This document shows, one piece after another, positions 26,081-34,397 of a stretch of 64,000 nucleotides of DNA. How positions within the stretch are numbered: the stretch's first letter is position 1; the number at the start of each line of letters is the position of its first letter. This stretch comes from Trueperaceae bacterium (lineage in GTDB: Bacteria > Deinococcota > Deinococci > Deinococcales > Trueperaceae). The notes under the pieces are model-generated. The model was not told the DNA's origin, ran no database searches, and saw only the letters and a list, made by a program, of their open reading frames with translations. The DNA is taken from contig JAABTL010000014.1 in the NCBI GenBank assembly GCA_011389865.1, positions 1 through 64,000 on the forward strand, given 5' to 3'. The position numbers were made by a program, and so were the translations under genes.

Positions 26081-27055
26081 ATGCGCAGGCGCCCGGTCGT
26101 GTCGGGTCCGACCGTGAGCGCCGTTTCGGCGGGCCGCCACTTCTCCCTCGAGCCGCTGGCAGACGGCGTGTGGGCCGCCGTGCACCGCGCCGGCGGCTGG
26201 GCGATCGGCAACGCGGGCATCGTCGACCTGGGCGACGCCACACTGGTGTTCGACGCCGGGTTGACGCCGGAGGCCGGCGTGGAGCTGGCGGCCGCGGCGC
26301 GATCGCTAACGGGCCGCCCGCCCACGCACCTGCTGCTGAGCCACTACCACAACGACCACCTGCGAGGTTTCCAGGCGCTGCCCGACGCGCCGCTCTTCGC
26401 CAGCGAGACGACCCGCGGGCTGGTGGACACCCGCGGCCGCGAGGAGCTGGCCTCGGACCTCGAGCACGGCGCGGCGCGGCTGGCGGAGACGAAGGCGCTC
26501 GAACACGACGACGACCCGGTCCGGCGCGCCTTCGCGGGCGCCTTCGTGCCCTACTGGGAGGCCCTCGTCGCGACCGCGCCGCGCATCGCGTTGCGGCTGC
26601 CCGAGGTGACCTTCGAGGGTCGGATGCGCTTCCACGGCCCACGTCGGAGCGCCGATTTCGCGACGCTGGGTGCCGGCCACACGCCGGACGACGCCGTACT
26701 CATCCTGCCCGACGACGGCGTCGTGTTCTGCGGCGACCTGCTGTTCGTGGCGTCGCACCCCTACCTGGCGGACGGCGACCCCGAGGGCTGGCTGCGTGCG
26801 CTCGAGACCCTGAAGAGGCTCGGGGCGGGGCGCTACCTGCCGGGCCACGGGCCGGTGGGCACCGCGGCCGACGTCGACGCGCTGTCGGCGCACATCGGCG
26901 ACCTGCTGGCGAAGGCGGAGGACCTGCACCGCCAGGGCGTGACGGCCGCCGACCTGGGCGACCCGCTGCCGGAGGACGCCTCGGCGGCTTGGGACTTCGC
27001 GTTCCCGTTCTACCGCGCCAACCTGCGCTTCGTGCTGCGTCGGCTCGAGGGCTGA
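26081..27055 (+). CDS. Metallo-beta-lactamase-fold hydrolase
   Basis: 324 residues. LLSHYHNDHLRG is the HxHxDH metal motif, LGAGHTPDDAV carries the third His, VVFCGDLLFV the bridging Asp, and LPGHGPVG the last His, so both metal sites look complete. No signal peptide, so cytosolic. Family members include glyoxalase II, lactonases and quorum-quenching enzymes; the closest look is that of general MBL-fold hydrolases with an extra helical insert (ARLAETKALEHDD). The start is uncertain: GTG at 26072, ATG at 26081 and GTG at 26114 are all in frame without a Shine-Dalgarno. Confidence 0.85.
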   Translation: MRRRPVVSGPTVSAVSAGRHFSLEPLADGVWAAVHRAGGWAIGNAGIVDLGDATLVFDAGLTPEAGVELAAAARSLTGRPPTHLLLSHYHNDHLRGFQALPDAPLFASETTRGLVDTRGREELASDLEHGAARLAETKALEHDDDPVRRAFAGAFVPYWEALVATAPRIALRLPEVTFEGRMRFHGPRRSADFATLGAGHTPDDAVLILPDDGVVFCGDLLFVASHPYLADGDPEGWLRALETLKRLGAGRYLPGHGPVGTAADVDALSAHIGDLLAKAEDLHRQGVTAADLGDPLPEDASAAWDFAFPFYRANLRFVLRRLEG

Positions 27056-27063
27056 CCGACGCG

Positions 27064-27678
27064 TCAGGCCGGGCCGGCCTCCAGTTCGGGCAGGCGCGCC
27101 TCGAACTCCTCGCGCGTGAGGCCGTACGCCAGCTCGTCCACGTACGTCCCCTGCGTGTACACGTGCCGTCGGATGCGGCCCTCGAGGGTCGCCCCGAGGC
27201 GCGCCATGTGGCGCACCATCGGGTCGTTGGTGGCGAGGCAGCGCACCTCGTACTTCTGATAGCGCAGCTCGAAGAAGGCGTAGCGCAGCACCAGGACCTT
27301 GGCCTCGATCCCGTACCCGCGGGCACGGTGTCCGCGGTAGATGCGCGTGCCTGTCTGGAAGGTGCCGTTCTTCAGGTCCATGCTGTGCAGGTTGATGCCG
27401 CCGACGAGTTCGCCGTCGTGGGTCTCGACCGACCACATGATGCGCTCGTCGCGGCTGCCGAACTCGGCGTAGCGCTCCGCGAAGGCGTCGGCGTCGCGGC
27501 GCGACTTGGGCAGCGGGGTGCCGTAGTTGAGGAAGTGGACCGCCTCGTGGTCGTCGTGCTCCTCCGCGAGCCACAGGTCGACGTCCTCGACGCGCATGGG
27601 GCGCAGGCGTAGGCGGGGGCCGGTCCAATAGGGGCGGATCGCCGGGCGGGGGTGGGTTGGCTGCGGTGGGATGCTCAT
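27064..27678 (-). CDS. GNAT acetyltransferase, RimJ/RimL type
   Basis: 204 residues. The fold begins with GPRLRLRPMRVEDVDLWL, and the acetyl-CoA pyrophosphate loop is RGHRARGYGIEAKVLVL. KYEVRCLATNDPMVRHMARLG is the C-terminal coenzyme/dimer region typical of ribosomal-protein N-acetyltransferase-like enzymes. The acceptor is unknown. The ATG at 27678 was chosen as the first plausible start; no convincing Shine-Dalgarno is seen. Convergent, 8 bases from the MBL-fold gene stop. Confidence 0.85.
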   Translation of the reverse strand: MSIPPQPTHPRPAIRPYWTGPRLRLRPMRVEDVDLWLAEEHDDHEAVHFLNYGTPLPKSRRDADAFAERYAEFGSRDERIMWSVETHDGELVGGINLHSMDLKNGTFQTGTRIYRGHRARGYGIEAKVLVLRYAFFELRYQKYEVRCLATNDPMVRHMARLGATLEGRIRRHVYTQGTYVDELAYGLTREEFEARLPELEAGPA

Positions 27679-27788
27679 CGCGAGGCCATCGTGGGCGGTC
27701 GCGCGGGTTCGTGCCAGGGCCGTCGGGCCCGTTGAGCGCCATCGTCGGTGGGCGTCGGCGCGGCGCCGGTGTCGTGGGGCAGGGCGGA

Positions 27789-27824
27789 GCGACCCGCCGC
27801 TCGATGGTTTCGAGGGCGGGTCGC
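27789..27824 (-). terminator. Strong hairpin downstream of the beta-helix lipoprotein gene
   Basis: GCGACCCGCC (27789-27798) pairs perfectly with GGCGGGTCGC (27815-27824), and the loop itself can extend the stem (CTCGA with TCGAG). It lies 54 bases past the lipoprotein stop and before the next minus-strand gene, so it most likely ends that transcript. No U-tract. Confidence 0.55.
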
Positions 27825-27877
27825 GTCCGGTCAGATCGTGCGTCTGGGAGGGCCTAGCTTCGCGGCCGATCGATCGA

Positions 27878-29926
27878 TCAGAGTGGAGGACAGTCGGTGG
27901 TGCTGCGCAAGGTTCCGATGAGGTCATCGGCGTTGCCGGACCCGGTGAGGACGGGGCAGCCCGTGAGGGCGCTGTCGGTGAGGTAGATGCCGTAGCCACC
28001 CGAGCTCGTCAGGTCGACGTTGCCAATCAGCTCGAGGGTCCCGTTCAGGAGCTCGACGTTCGCGTCTTCGAGGCTGCTCGGCGCGCCGCCGTTGCTGATC
28101 GTGGCGTAGCTGAAGACGTTCGAGGTCGATTCGGTCAAGATGAGGACCCCGAGCCAGTAGCCGTTGAGGTCCTCCACCCCGGCGAGGACCACGCGGTTGG
28201 ACTCGGTCCCCGCGAGCGTGAGGGTCCCCGCGTCGTCGACGATGAGCTCGACGTCCTGCTCGAACTCGAGCCTCGCTCCGGCGGCGATCGTCAGTGGCGC
28301 GTCGATGTTCGTGCGGTCGGTGACGCGGTAGGGCACCTCGAGCGCGGGCCAGGTCTGGGCGGTCGTCACGGCGTCGTTGTTGCCGAAGGTGACCTTGACG
28401 TACTGGCCGTCGTTGTCGACGTCGCCCTGGCTGAAGGCGGAGGTGTCGTCGATCTCGCCGACGCGGTCGGGGTGGAGCCACATGGGGACGTCGTTGGCGT
28501 AGAAGAGGTTGTCGGAGAACGCCGCCAACGTCGCGTTCCCGTATGCCTGGATCCCGGTACCCGCGTTGTTCGTGAAGGTGCTGTTGGTGATGGCGACGCG
28601 GCCTTCCAGCATGAACAGCGCCGCGACGTCCAGGGCGCTTCCGGACCACTGGGACTCGCCCGCATCGCGGAGGACGACGTGGTCGAAGACGTTCTGGGGC
28701 GAGTCGGTCATGATCCTGACGCCCTGCCAGTGTCCGCGGATCGCTTCGACACCGCGGAGCTCGATCGGGTCAGCGGCGGTGCCGGACAGGTTGAACGAGC
28801 CGCTGTTGGAGACGAAGAGCGAAACGCCCTGATCGAACTCGATGATCGTGCCCGCCGCGACGGTCAGGGGGGCATTCACGGTGGTTCGGTCGGTGACGCG
28901 GTAGGGCACCTCGAGCGCGGGCCAGGTCTGGGCGGTCGTCACGGCGTCGTTGTTGCCGAAGGTGACGAGGACGTACTGGCCGTCGTTGTCGACGTCGCCC
29001 TGGCTGAAGGCGGAGGTGTCGTCGATCTCGCCCACGCGGTCGGGGTGGAGCCACATGGGGACGTCGTTGGCGTAGAAGAGGTTGTCGGAGAACGCCTGGA
29101 GCGTCGCGTTCCCGTATGCCTGGATCCCGGTACCCGCGTTGTTCGTGAAGGTGCTGTTGGTGATGGCGACGCGGCCTTCCAGCATGAACAGGGCCGCGAC
29201 GGTGCGGGCGGCTCCGGTCCAAGCGGACGAGCCCGCGTCGCGCACGACCACGTGGTTCAGCACGTTGTTGAGCGACTCCGACTGGATGCGGATGCCCCGC
29301 CAGAACCCCTTGATGGCCTCGGTGCCGCGGAAGATCACCGGGCTGCCGGCCGTGCCGTTGGCCGCGAGCGCGGCGCCGACGGCGACCGTGAGCCGGCCGG
29401 TGTCGGTGAACTCGACGACGACGTCGCTCGGGATCGTCAGGGTGCCGCCGGAGACCGTGATGGCCGAAGAGACGCGGTAGCAGCTGCCCGAGACGAGCGT
29501 GACGCCGCCATCGACGTCCGCGTCGAGCAGGTCGACCGGGTTCGCGCACGAGGCGCTGGTGCCTGGCGGCGTCGCCGTCGCCACGACCGCGGTGGACGCG
29601 TTGCCGGCCGCGTCGACCGCGACCAGCGAGAAGCTGTACTCGGTGCCGTTCGTCAGCCCCGAGGCCGCGAAGGTCTCGACGCCGGCGTCGACCTCGGCGG
29701 TGGTGCCTCCCGGCGTGCGGGTGATGCGGACGATGGACAGGTCGGCGGCGGTGGGGTCGGTCCACGTCAGCGTGACCGCCGCGTCGCTGGCCGCAGCCGT
29801 GAGGGACGTGACCGGACCCGGCGGGGTCGTGTCGGTCGGGGACGCCGTCTCGCAGGCGGCGAGGATGAGCGCCGTGGCTGCGAGCGCGACGAGCTGTCGG
29901 TGTCCGAGGAGCCGCGGGTGGTTCAT
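27878..29926 (-). CDS. Lipoprotein with FN3 domain and right-handed beta-helix-like repeats
   Basis: 682 residues. The signal ends LILAAC (Cys25). Residues about 34-122 are a fibronectin type III domain (PGPVTSLTAAASDAAVTLTW, TEYSFSLVAVDAAGN). The rest is repetitive beta structure of parallel beta-helix type: FRGTEAIKGFWRGIRI, NHVVVRDAG, GRVAITNSTFTNNAGTGI. A block of 191 residues is duplicated almost exactly. Family members of this look are surface or secreted proteins, some binding or cleaving polysaccharide; no catalytic residues are evident. GGAGG lies 10 bases before the ATG. Alone in its transcript, ended by a strong hairpin. Confidence 0.82.
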   Translation of the reverse strand: MNHPRLLGHRQLVALAATALILAACETASPTDTTPPGPVTSLTAAASDAAVTLTWTDPTAADLSIVRITRTPGGTTAEVDAGVETFAASGLTNGTEYSFSLVAVDAAGNASTAVVATATPPGTSASCANPVDLLDADVDGGVTLVSGSCYRVSSAITVSGGTLTIPSDVVVEFTDTGRLTVAVGAALAANGTAGSPVIFRGTEAIKGFWRGIRIQSESLNNVLNHVVVRDAGSSAWTGAARTVAALFMLEGRVAITNSTFTNNAGTGIQAYGNATLQAFSDNLFYANDVPMWLHPDRVGEIDDTSAFSQGDVDNDGQYVLVTFGNNDAVTTAQTWPALEVPYRVTDRTTVNAPLTVAAGTIIEFDQGVSLFVSNSGSFNLSGTAADPIELRGVEAIRGHWQGVRIMTDSPQNVFDHVVLRDAGESQWSGSALDVAALFMLEGRVAITNSTFTNNAGTGIQAYGNATLAAFSDNLFYANDVPMWLHPDRVGEIDDTSAFSQGDVDNDGQYVKVTFGNNDAVTTAQTWPALEVPYRVTDRTNIDAPLTIAAGARLEFEQDVELIVDDAGTLTLAGTESNRVVLAGVEDLNGYWLGVLILTESTSNVFSYATISNGGAPSSLEDANVELLNGTLELIGNVDLTSSGGYGIYLTDSALTGCPVLTGSGNADDLIGTLRSTTDCPPL
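28314..29191. repeat. Near-identical 305-bp direct repeat inside the beta-helix lipoprotein gene
   Basis: Bases 28314-28618 recur at 28887-29191, offset 573 (191 codons), with only a handful of differences, mostly in three short patches. The frame is kept. The DNA identity is far higher than protein similarity alone would need, which indicates a recent duplication or ongoing gene conversion. Confidence 0.9.
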
Positions 29927-30413
29927 CGTGTCGACCTCCAATGGTGGGGGCGAAGGCGTCGGCGCCGCCGCTCGGCGTCACCTGGCTTGGGCGCATGGGC
30001 GACCTCACGTGGCCGGCGTCGATACCGATGCCCAGGGAGCTGCGCAGGTGTGATCGCAAGGAGCGCGAACGTGGTTCCCGTGAGCACGCCGTACCTCCGG
30101 ACGCCGTCCACCCGCCGGCGGGTGCACCGGCGCAGATCGCGCAGCGAACGACGTACGCACCTTGTAGCCGAGTGGGCGTCACACGGGCGTGAACGCGCCG
30201 TCCCCGTCGTCGTTGGACCCATGCCGCCCGTTTCGAGCGCCGGCGGCGAGGTAGCGTCGCGCACGCGGACGATGCGGCCGTTGCGCGCGTCGAGGCGCAC
30301 GGCGGCCTCGGCGACCTGACCAGACGAACGTCCTGGCGCGCGGCCCGGCACATCTAGGATGATTGAGTCCGAATTCTCGCCGCGCCACGCGCGGACCATC
30401 GAGGAGGGATCCC
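29927..30413. other. 487-base intergenic region
   Basis: No convincing gene. On the minus strand a short stretch (about 30240-30340) codes for a hydrophilic peptide with gene-like composition (GQVAEAAVRLDARNGRIVRV) but has no start or Shine-Dalgarno and is followed by shadow sequence; it could be a gene remnant. The right end holds a candidate -10, TAGGAT at 30355-30360, for the DUF2249 gene. The promoter of the beta-helix lipoprotein must lie at the left end but has no clear boxes. Confidence 0.5.
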
Positions 30414-30686
30414 ATGCGCCAAGCGTCCCCCGTCGCCGACGTCGATGACGGAGCGACCGTCATCGAGGTCATCGACGTTGCCAGCCTGCCGCCCGGCACC
30501 TGCGGGCGACACATCGTCTCCAGCTACGAGCGGCTCCTGCCGGGCGAGGCCATGGAGATCGTCGTCGACCACGACCCGGCGCCGCTGCGGCAGCGCTTCG
30601 CGGTGGAGCGCCCCGGCGAGTCCGATTGGGCCTACCTGGAGTTCGGCCCGCGTGTCTGGCGCGTGCGGGTGAAGCGGCTCGTGTGA
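30414..30686 (+). CDS. DUF2249 domain protein
   Basis: 90 residues. The pattern DVASLPPGTCGRHIVSSYE, LLPGEAMEIVVDHDPAPL, RFAVERPG and YLEFGPRVWRVRVKR is that of DUF2249, a small TusA-like fold often found with hemerythrin or nitrogen-oxide respiration proteins. The role of the domain is not established. A strong Shine-Dalgarno, GAGGAGG, precedes the ATG. The stop overlaps the YwiC-like gene start as GTGA, so the two are made together. Confidence 0.88.
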   Translation: MRQASPVADVDDGATVIEVIDVASLPPGTCGRHIVSSYERLLPGEAMEIVVDHDPAPLRQRFAVERPGESDWAYLEFGPRVWRVRVKRLV

Positions 30687-31519
30687 GCACCCCCCGGACT
30701 GCGCGTGGCGCACGGGACGCGCGCCGCGCAGGCAACGTGCGCTGGCGCAGCATCGCGCTGCCGGTCGAGCACGGTGCCTGGGGTTTCCTGCTCGAACCGG
30801 CGCTGCTGGGCCTGCTCGTCGCGGCGAGCTGGGCGGGCGTCGCCCTGGTGCTCGCGGCGCTCGCGGCCCTGCTGCTGCAGACACCGCTCAGCCTGGTGCT
30901 CACCGACGTCCGGCGAGGCAAGCGTTACCCGCGCACGGCCCTTGCCTGGCGCTTCGTGGCGGCGTACGCAGCCCTGCTGGTCTCGGCCGGTTCGGCGGCC
31001 CTCGTCCTGGCGGGCAGCGTGGCCATCCTGCTGCCGGTCGCGATCGCGGCCCCGCTCGCCGGCCTGCAGCTGTGGCTCGATGCCCGCGGACGCGCGCGCG
31101 AGCTGCTGCCCGAGGCGGCCGGCGCGGTGGCGATGGGCTCGCTGGCGGCGAGCGTGGCGTTGGCCGGCGGCTGGTCGCTGCTGCCGGCGCTCGGTCTGTG
31201 GGGACTGTTGGCGCTGCGCGCGGTACCGGCCATCGTCTACGTCCGAGCCCGGCTGCGGCTCGAGCGCGGCCAGGCCTTCGATCGGCGACCGTCGGCCCTG
31301 CTGCACCTGGCGGCCGTCGCCGTGGTGTCGGTCGCGGCCGCCCTTGGTGCCGTGTCCTGGGTCGCGGCCCTGCCCTACGCCGTGCTCACGGCGCGTGCGG
31401 CCCGCGGCCTGGCGCCCGACCGCGCGCCGGTGACGGCCAAGGTGGTCGGCTTCCGCGAGATCGGCTTCGGCGTGATGACGGCCGTGCTGCTGGCCGTGGG
31501 GGTGGGGGCGTGGGGGTGA
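30683..31519 (+). CDS. YwiC-like membrane protein
   Basis: 278 residues, with about seven to eight hydrophobic helices. The diagnostic LPVEHGAWGFLLEPALLGL motif near residue 28 and REIGFGVMTAVL at the end identify the YwiC-like family (known beside nitrate-respiration genes in Bacillus). Prenyltransferase-like membrane topology is likely, but the function is not known. GTG start overlapping the DUF2249 stop. The pair stands alone between a lipoprotein and the metal operon. Confidence 0.88.
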   Translation: MSTPRTARGARDARRAGNVRWRSIALPVEHGAWGFLLEPALLGLLVAASWAGVALVLAALAALLLQTPLSLVLTDVRRGKRYPRTALAWRFVAAYAALLVSAGSAALVLAGSVAILLPVAIAAPLAGLQLWLDARGRARELLPEAAGAVAMGSLAASVALAGGWSLLPALGLWGLLALRAVPAIVYVRARLRLERGQAFDRRPSALLHLAAVAVVSVAAALGAVSWVAALPYAVLTARAARGLAPDRAPVTAKVVGFREIGFGVMTAVLLAVGVGAWG

Positions 31520-31526
31520 GCGGCGC

Positions 31527-32222
31527 TCACACGTGAGCTGCCAACGCCTCCGCCCGGATCGCCCCCGCCATGCGGTAGGCGAGCGCCAGCCGTGATGGTG
31601 GTGCGTCCGCCACACCAGCATCCACCACCACCGTCACCGGCCCGTCGAAGGGCGCCCGTTCGAGCACCCGCAGCGCCGCCCCCGGCACCAGCCCGTGCTC
31701 GGCCAGGTAGGCGAGCACTTCGGGGTCCTGGTCGGTGATGCGGGTGATCCGCGCGCGCGCGCCGCTCTCGAACTGGCTGAGGGGGTCGCCGGGGCTGTCG
31801 GGCACCGTGCCGTCGCGTCGCGGGATGGGGTCGCCGTGGGGGTCGTGCGTCGGCCGGCCGAGCAGGGCGTCGACGCGCTCCTCGAAGTCCTCGCTGATCA
31901 CGTGCTCGAGCCGGTCGGCCTCGTCGTGGACTTCGTGCCAGCCGTACCCCAGGGCCTGCGCCAGGTAGGTCTCGAGGAGCCGGTGGTGCCGCAGGGTCTC
32001 GAGCGCCAGCGCGCGGCCGGCGGGGGTGAGGCTGGCGCCGTGGTACTTGCGGTAGCGCACCAGGTTCAGCGACGCCAGCTTGTCGAGCATCCCCGTGACG
32101 CTGGCCGGCGCGACGCCGACGGTGGCCGCGAGGGCGCGCGGCTTGACGTCGTGCTCGCCGAGCTCGAACAGCGCCTTGAGGTAGTCCTCCATGGCGCGGG
32201 TGACGGCGGGGCCGCGCTTCAT
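31527..32222 (-). CDS. troR: DtxR/MntR-family metal-dependent repressor
   Basis: 231 residues. N-terminal winged helix (MEDYLKALFELGE, RALAATVGVAPASVTGMLDKL, LVRYRKYHGASLTPAG), then the dimer and metal-binding domain (HHRLLETYLAQALGYGWHEVHDEADRLEHVISEDFE), and a C-terminal SH3-like FeoA domain. HEVHDEAD holds Glu/His ligands as in MntR and IdeR. It should sense Mn or Fe and repress the transporter operon it ends; a matching inverted repeat lies at the operon promoter. ATGA overlap with the permease upstream. Confidence 0.92.
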   Translation of the reverse strand: MKRGPAVTRAMEDYLKALFELGEHDVKPRALAATVGVAPASVTGMLDKLASLNLVRYRKYHGASLTPAGRALALETLRHHRLLETYLAQALGYGWHEVHDEADRLEHVISEDFEERVDALLGRPTHDPHGDPIPRRDGTVPDSPGDPLSQFESGARARITRITDQDPEVLAYLAEHGLVPGAALRVLERAPFDGPVTVVVDAGVADAPPSRLALAYRMAGAIRAEALAAHV

Positions 32223-33226
32223 CGCCCGCCACCCGTCGTGATCAGTGCGGGCGCCGGCGTGCGGGTGTCGACGCCCTCGCGGGCAGCCGTGGGGACCGCG
32301 GCCGTGCCGGCGCCAGCGGCGGCCGGCGGCGGCTGCGGCGCCCGCCGTCGCAGCGCCCGCGCGATCAGCCCGTGGCGCGGCCCGAAGGCGAGCGCGAGGA
32401 ACAAGAAGGCGCCGGTGACGCTCGCCATGCTGCCGCCGATCGACACGTCGAGCGCGACCGCGACGCGGTAGCCGATGACGCTCGACGCGACGGCGATCGC
32501 GCTGCCGTAGGCGAGCATGCGCCACAGCCGGTCGGTGAGCAGGTAGGCGGCCGTCGGGGGGACGATGACGAAGGCGACGAACAGGATGGCGCCCACGGCA
32601 TCGAAGGCGCCGACGGCGGTGACGCTCAAGAGCGAGAGCAGCGCCAGGCCGATCAGCCCCGGCCGCAGCCCCAGGGCGACCGCCAGCGCCGGGTCGAAGG
32701 TCGACAGCTTCAGTTCCTTGTACAGCAGCGTGACGAACGCGAGGTTGACGGCGGTGACGACCAGCATGGTCAGCAGCGAGCGCGCCACCTCGAGTTCGCC
32801 GACGCGCACGACGTCGAGCCAGGCGAAGGCGATCTCGCCGAGCAGGACGGCGTCGGCATCGAGGTGCACGTCGCGGGCGTAGACGTTGATCAGCAGCACG
32901 GCGGCGGCGAACAGGGCGGGGAACACCAGCCCGATCGCGGCGTCCTGCTTCACCCGGCGGCTGCGCACCAGCAGGTCCGTGAGGACGACGGTGGCGAGCC
33001 CGGCGAGCGCGGCGCCGACGACGTGCAGCGGGGTGTCGAGGGTGCCGGTGAGCAGGTACGCCCCGACGATGCCGAGCAGCACCGAGTGACTGATCGCGTC
33101 GGAGAGCATGCTCTCGCGGCGCAGCACCAGGAAGGTGCCCAGCAGGGTCGCGGCCACGCCCACCAGGGCGCCGACCGCCACGATGGTGACCGACGGCGTG
33201 TCGAGCCAGGCCTGGAGGGCGGTCAT
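32219..33226 (-). CDS. troD: Metal ABC transporter permease (second subunit)
   Basis: 335 residues, about eight or nine membrane helices of the ABC-3 family. SMLSDAISHSVLLGIVGAYL and KELKLSTFDPALAVALGL are the coupling and membrane motifs of Mn/Zn permeases; FVAFVIVPPTAAYLLTDRL is also family-typical. The last 45 residues are a Pro/Ala-rich cytoplasmic tail. It pairs with the upstream permease to form the channel. ATGA overlaps at both ends show tight coupling in the operon. Confidence 0.93.
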   Translation of the reverse strand: MTALQAWLDTPSVTIVAVGALVGVAATLLGTFLVLRRESMLSDAISHSVLLGIVGAYLLTGTLDTPLHVVGAALAGLATVVLTDLLVRSRRVKQDAAIGLVFPALFAAAVLLINVYARDVHLDADAVLLGEIAFAWLDVVRVGELEVARSLLTMLVVTAVNLAFVTLLYKELKLSTFDPALAVALGLRPGLIGLALLSLLSVTAVGAFDAVGAILFVAFVIVPPTAAYLLTDRLWRMLAYGSAIAVASSVIGYRVAVALDVSIGGSMASVTGAFLFLALAFGPRHGLIARALRRRAPQPPPAAAGAGTAAVPTAAREGVDTRTPAPALITTGGGR

Positions 33227-34380
33227 CGCGTCGCCCCCTCGTCTCGTTCGGGGCGCCCGCCGAAGGGCGCCTGCAGCTCGCGCGCCTGCGACCGGCCGGC
33301 GGGCGTCAGCACCCAGTGCGCGCCCTCCTCGGGCATGTGCTCGACGCGCTCCACCAGGCCGCGGCGGCGGAGGCGGCGCAGCACGTGGCCGGTGGGGCCG
33401 CCGAAGTAGGTGTCGAGCATGCCCTGCTCGCTGGCGTACGCCGGGTCGCGGTGGTCCTGACCGAGGCGCAGGAGGTCGACGAGCACCCGGTGCGAGCCGA
33501 GCGCGCGCCGCCGCGCCCATGAGCGGGCCGCCTGCCACGCCAGCCCGCGCTCGGGGGCCGCGATCAGCGACGCCAACACCAGGGCGCTGGCGGCGAGGAC
33601 GATCACCGGGCCGGTGGCGAGGCCGCGGGCGGAGGCGGACACCAGTGCGCCGGCGACGCCCGCGAGCGCGCCGAAGGCGGCGGCCAGCGCGACCATCCCC
33701 TCGAGCCGACGTGTCCACTGCCGCGCCGCCGCCGCCGGGGCGACGATGAGCGCCACCATGAGGATGACCCCGACGAGCTGCAGCCCGATGACGACCGCCA
33801 CCGCGATCAGCAGCGTCAGCAGCGCCTCGAGCGCGAGCACCGGCAGGCCGAGGCTGCGGGCGAAGTCCGCGTCGAAGGTGACCGCCTTGAACTCCTTCCA
33901 CAGCAGGGCGAGCGCGAGCAGCGCGGCCACGCCGACGCCGCCGATCAGCGTCAGGTCGGCGGGCAACACGGCGGCCGCCTGGCCGAAGAGGAAGGCGTCG
34001 AGTCCCGCCTGTGCGGCGCCGACCTGCCGTTGCGCGTAGGTCAGCAGCACCGTGCCCACGGCGAAGAACAGGCTGAGCGAGACGCCGAGTGCGGCGTCGT
34101 CCTTGATCCGGGTGGTGCGCGTGAGCAGGAGCACCAGCAGGGCCGCCAGCGCGCCGCTGATCAGCGCGCCGGCCAGGATCGGCGTCAGCGATCGCGAGCC
34201 GGAGACGAGGAAGCCGAGGGCGATCCCCGGCAGGGCCGCGTGGCTGAGCGTGTCACCCAGCAGGCTCTGGCGCCGCAGCAGCGCGAAGCTCCCGAGCGCG
34301 CCGGCGACGAGCCCGACGAGCGCGGCGCCCAGCGCCACGCTGCGGACGGTGAAGTCGCCCAGAAGCGCGATGATGTCCAT
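33223..34380 (-). CDS. troC: Metal ABC transporter permease fused to a C-terminal winged-helix domain
   Basis: 385 residues. The first ~290 form an ABC-3 permease (SLLGDTLSHAALPGIALGFL, KEFKAVTFDADFARSLGL). The last ~92 residues are soluble and read as a winged helix-turn-helix (HRVLVDLLRLGQ, then GPTGHVLRRLRRRGLVERVEH, then HWVLTPAGRSQA) like the N-terminus of DtxR proteins. Such fusions are known in some TroC/MntC permeases, where the tail may sense metal or bind partners. Stop and next start overlap as ATGA. Confidence 0.93.
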   Translation of the reverse strand: MDIIALLGDFTVRSVALGAALVGLVAGALGSFALLRRQSLLGDTLSHAALPGIALGFLVSGSRSLTPILAGALISGALAALLVLLLTRTTRIKDDAALGVSLSLFFAVGTVLLTYAQRQVGAAQAGLDAFLFGQAAAVLPADLTLIGGVGVAALLALALLWKEFKAVTFDADFARSLGLPVLALEALLTLLIAVAVVIGLQLVGVILMVALIVAPAAAARQWTRRLEGMVALAAAFGALAGVAGALVSASARGLATGPVIVLAASALVLASLIAAPERGLAWQAARSWARRRALGSHRVLVDLLRLGQDHRDPAYASEQGMLDTYFGGPTGHVLRRLRRRGLVERVEHMPEEGAHWVLTPAGRSQARELQAPFGGRPERDEGATR

Positions 34381-34397
34381 GGCCTCGGGGGCGCCCG

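Noticed and set aside
29923-30399. A 158-codon minus-strand open frame in the 487-base intergenic region
   Set aside because: Most of it is low-information Arg-rich sequence and it lacks a ribosome binding site; at most a small gene remnant is present.
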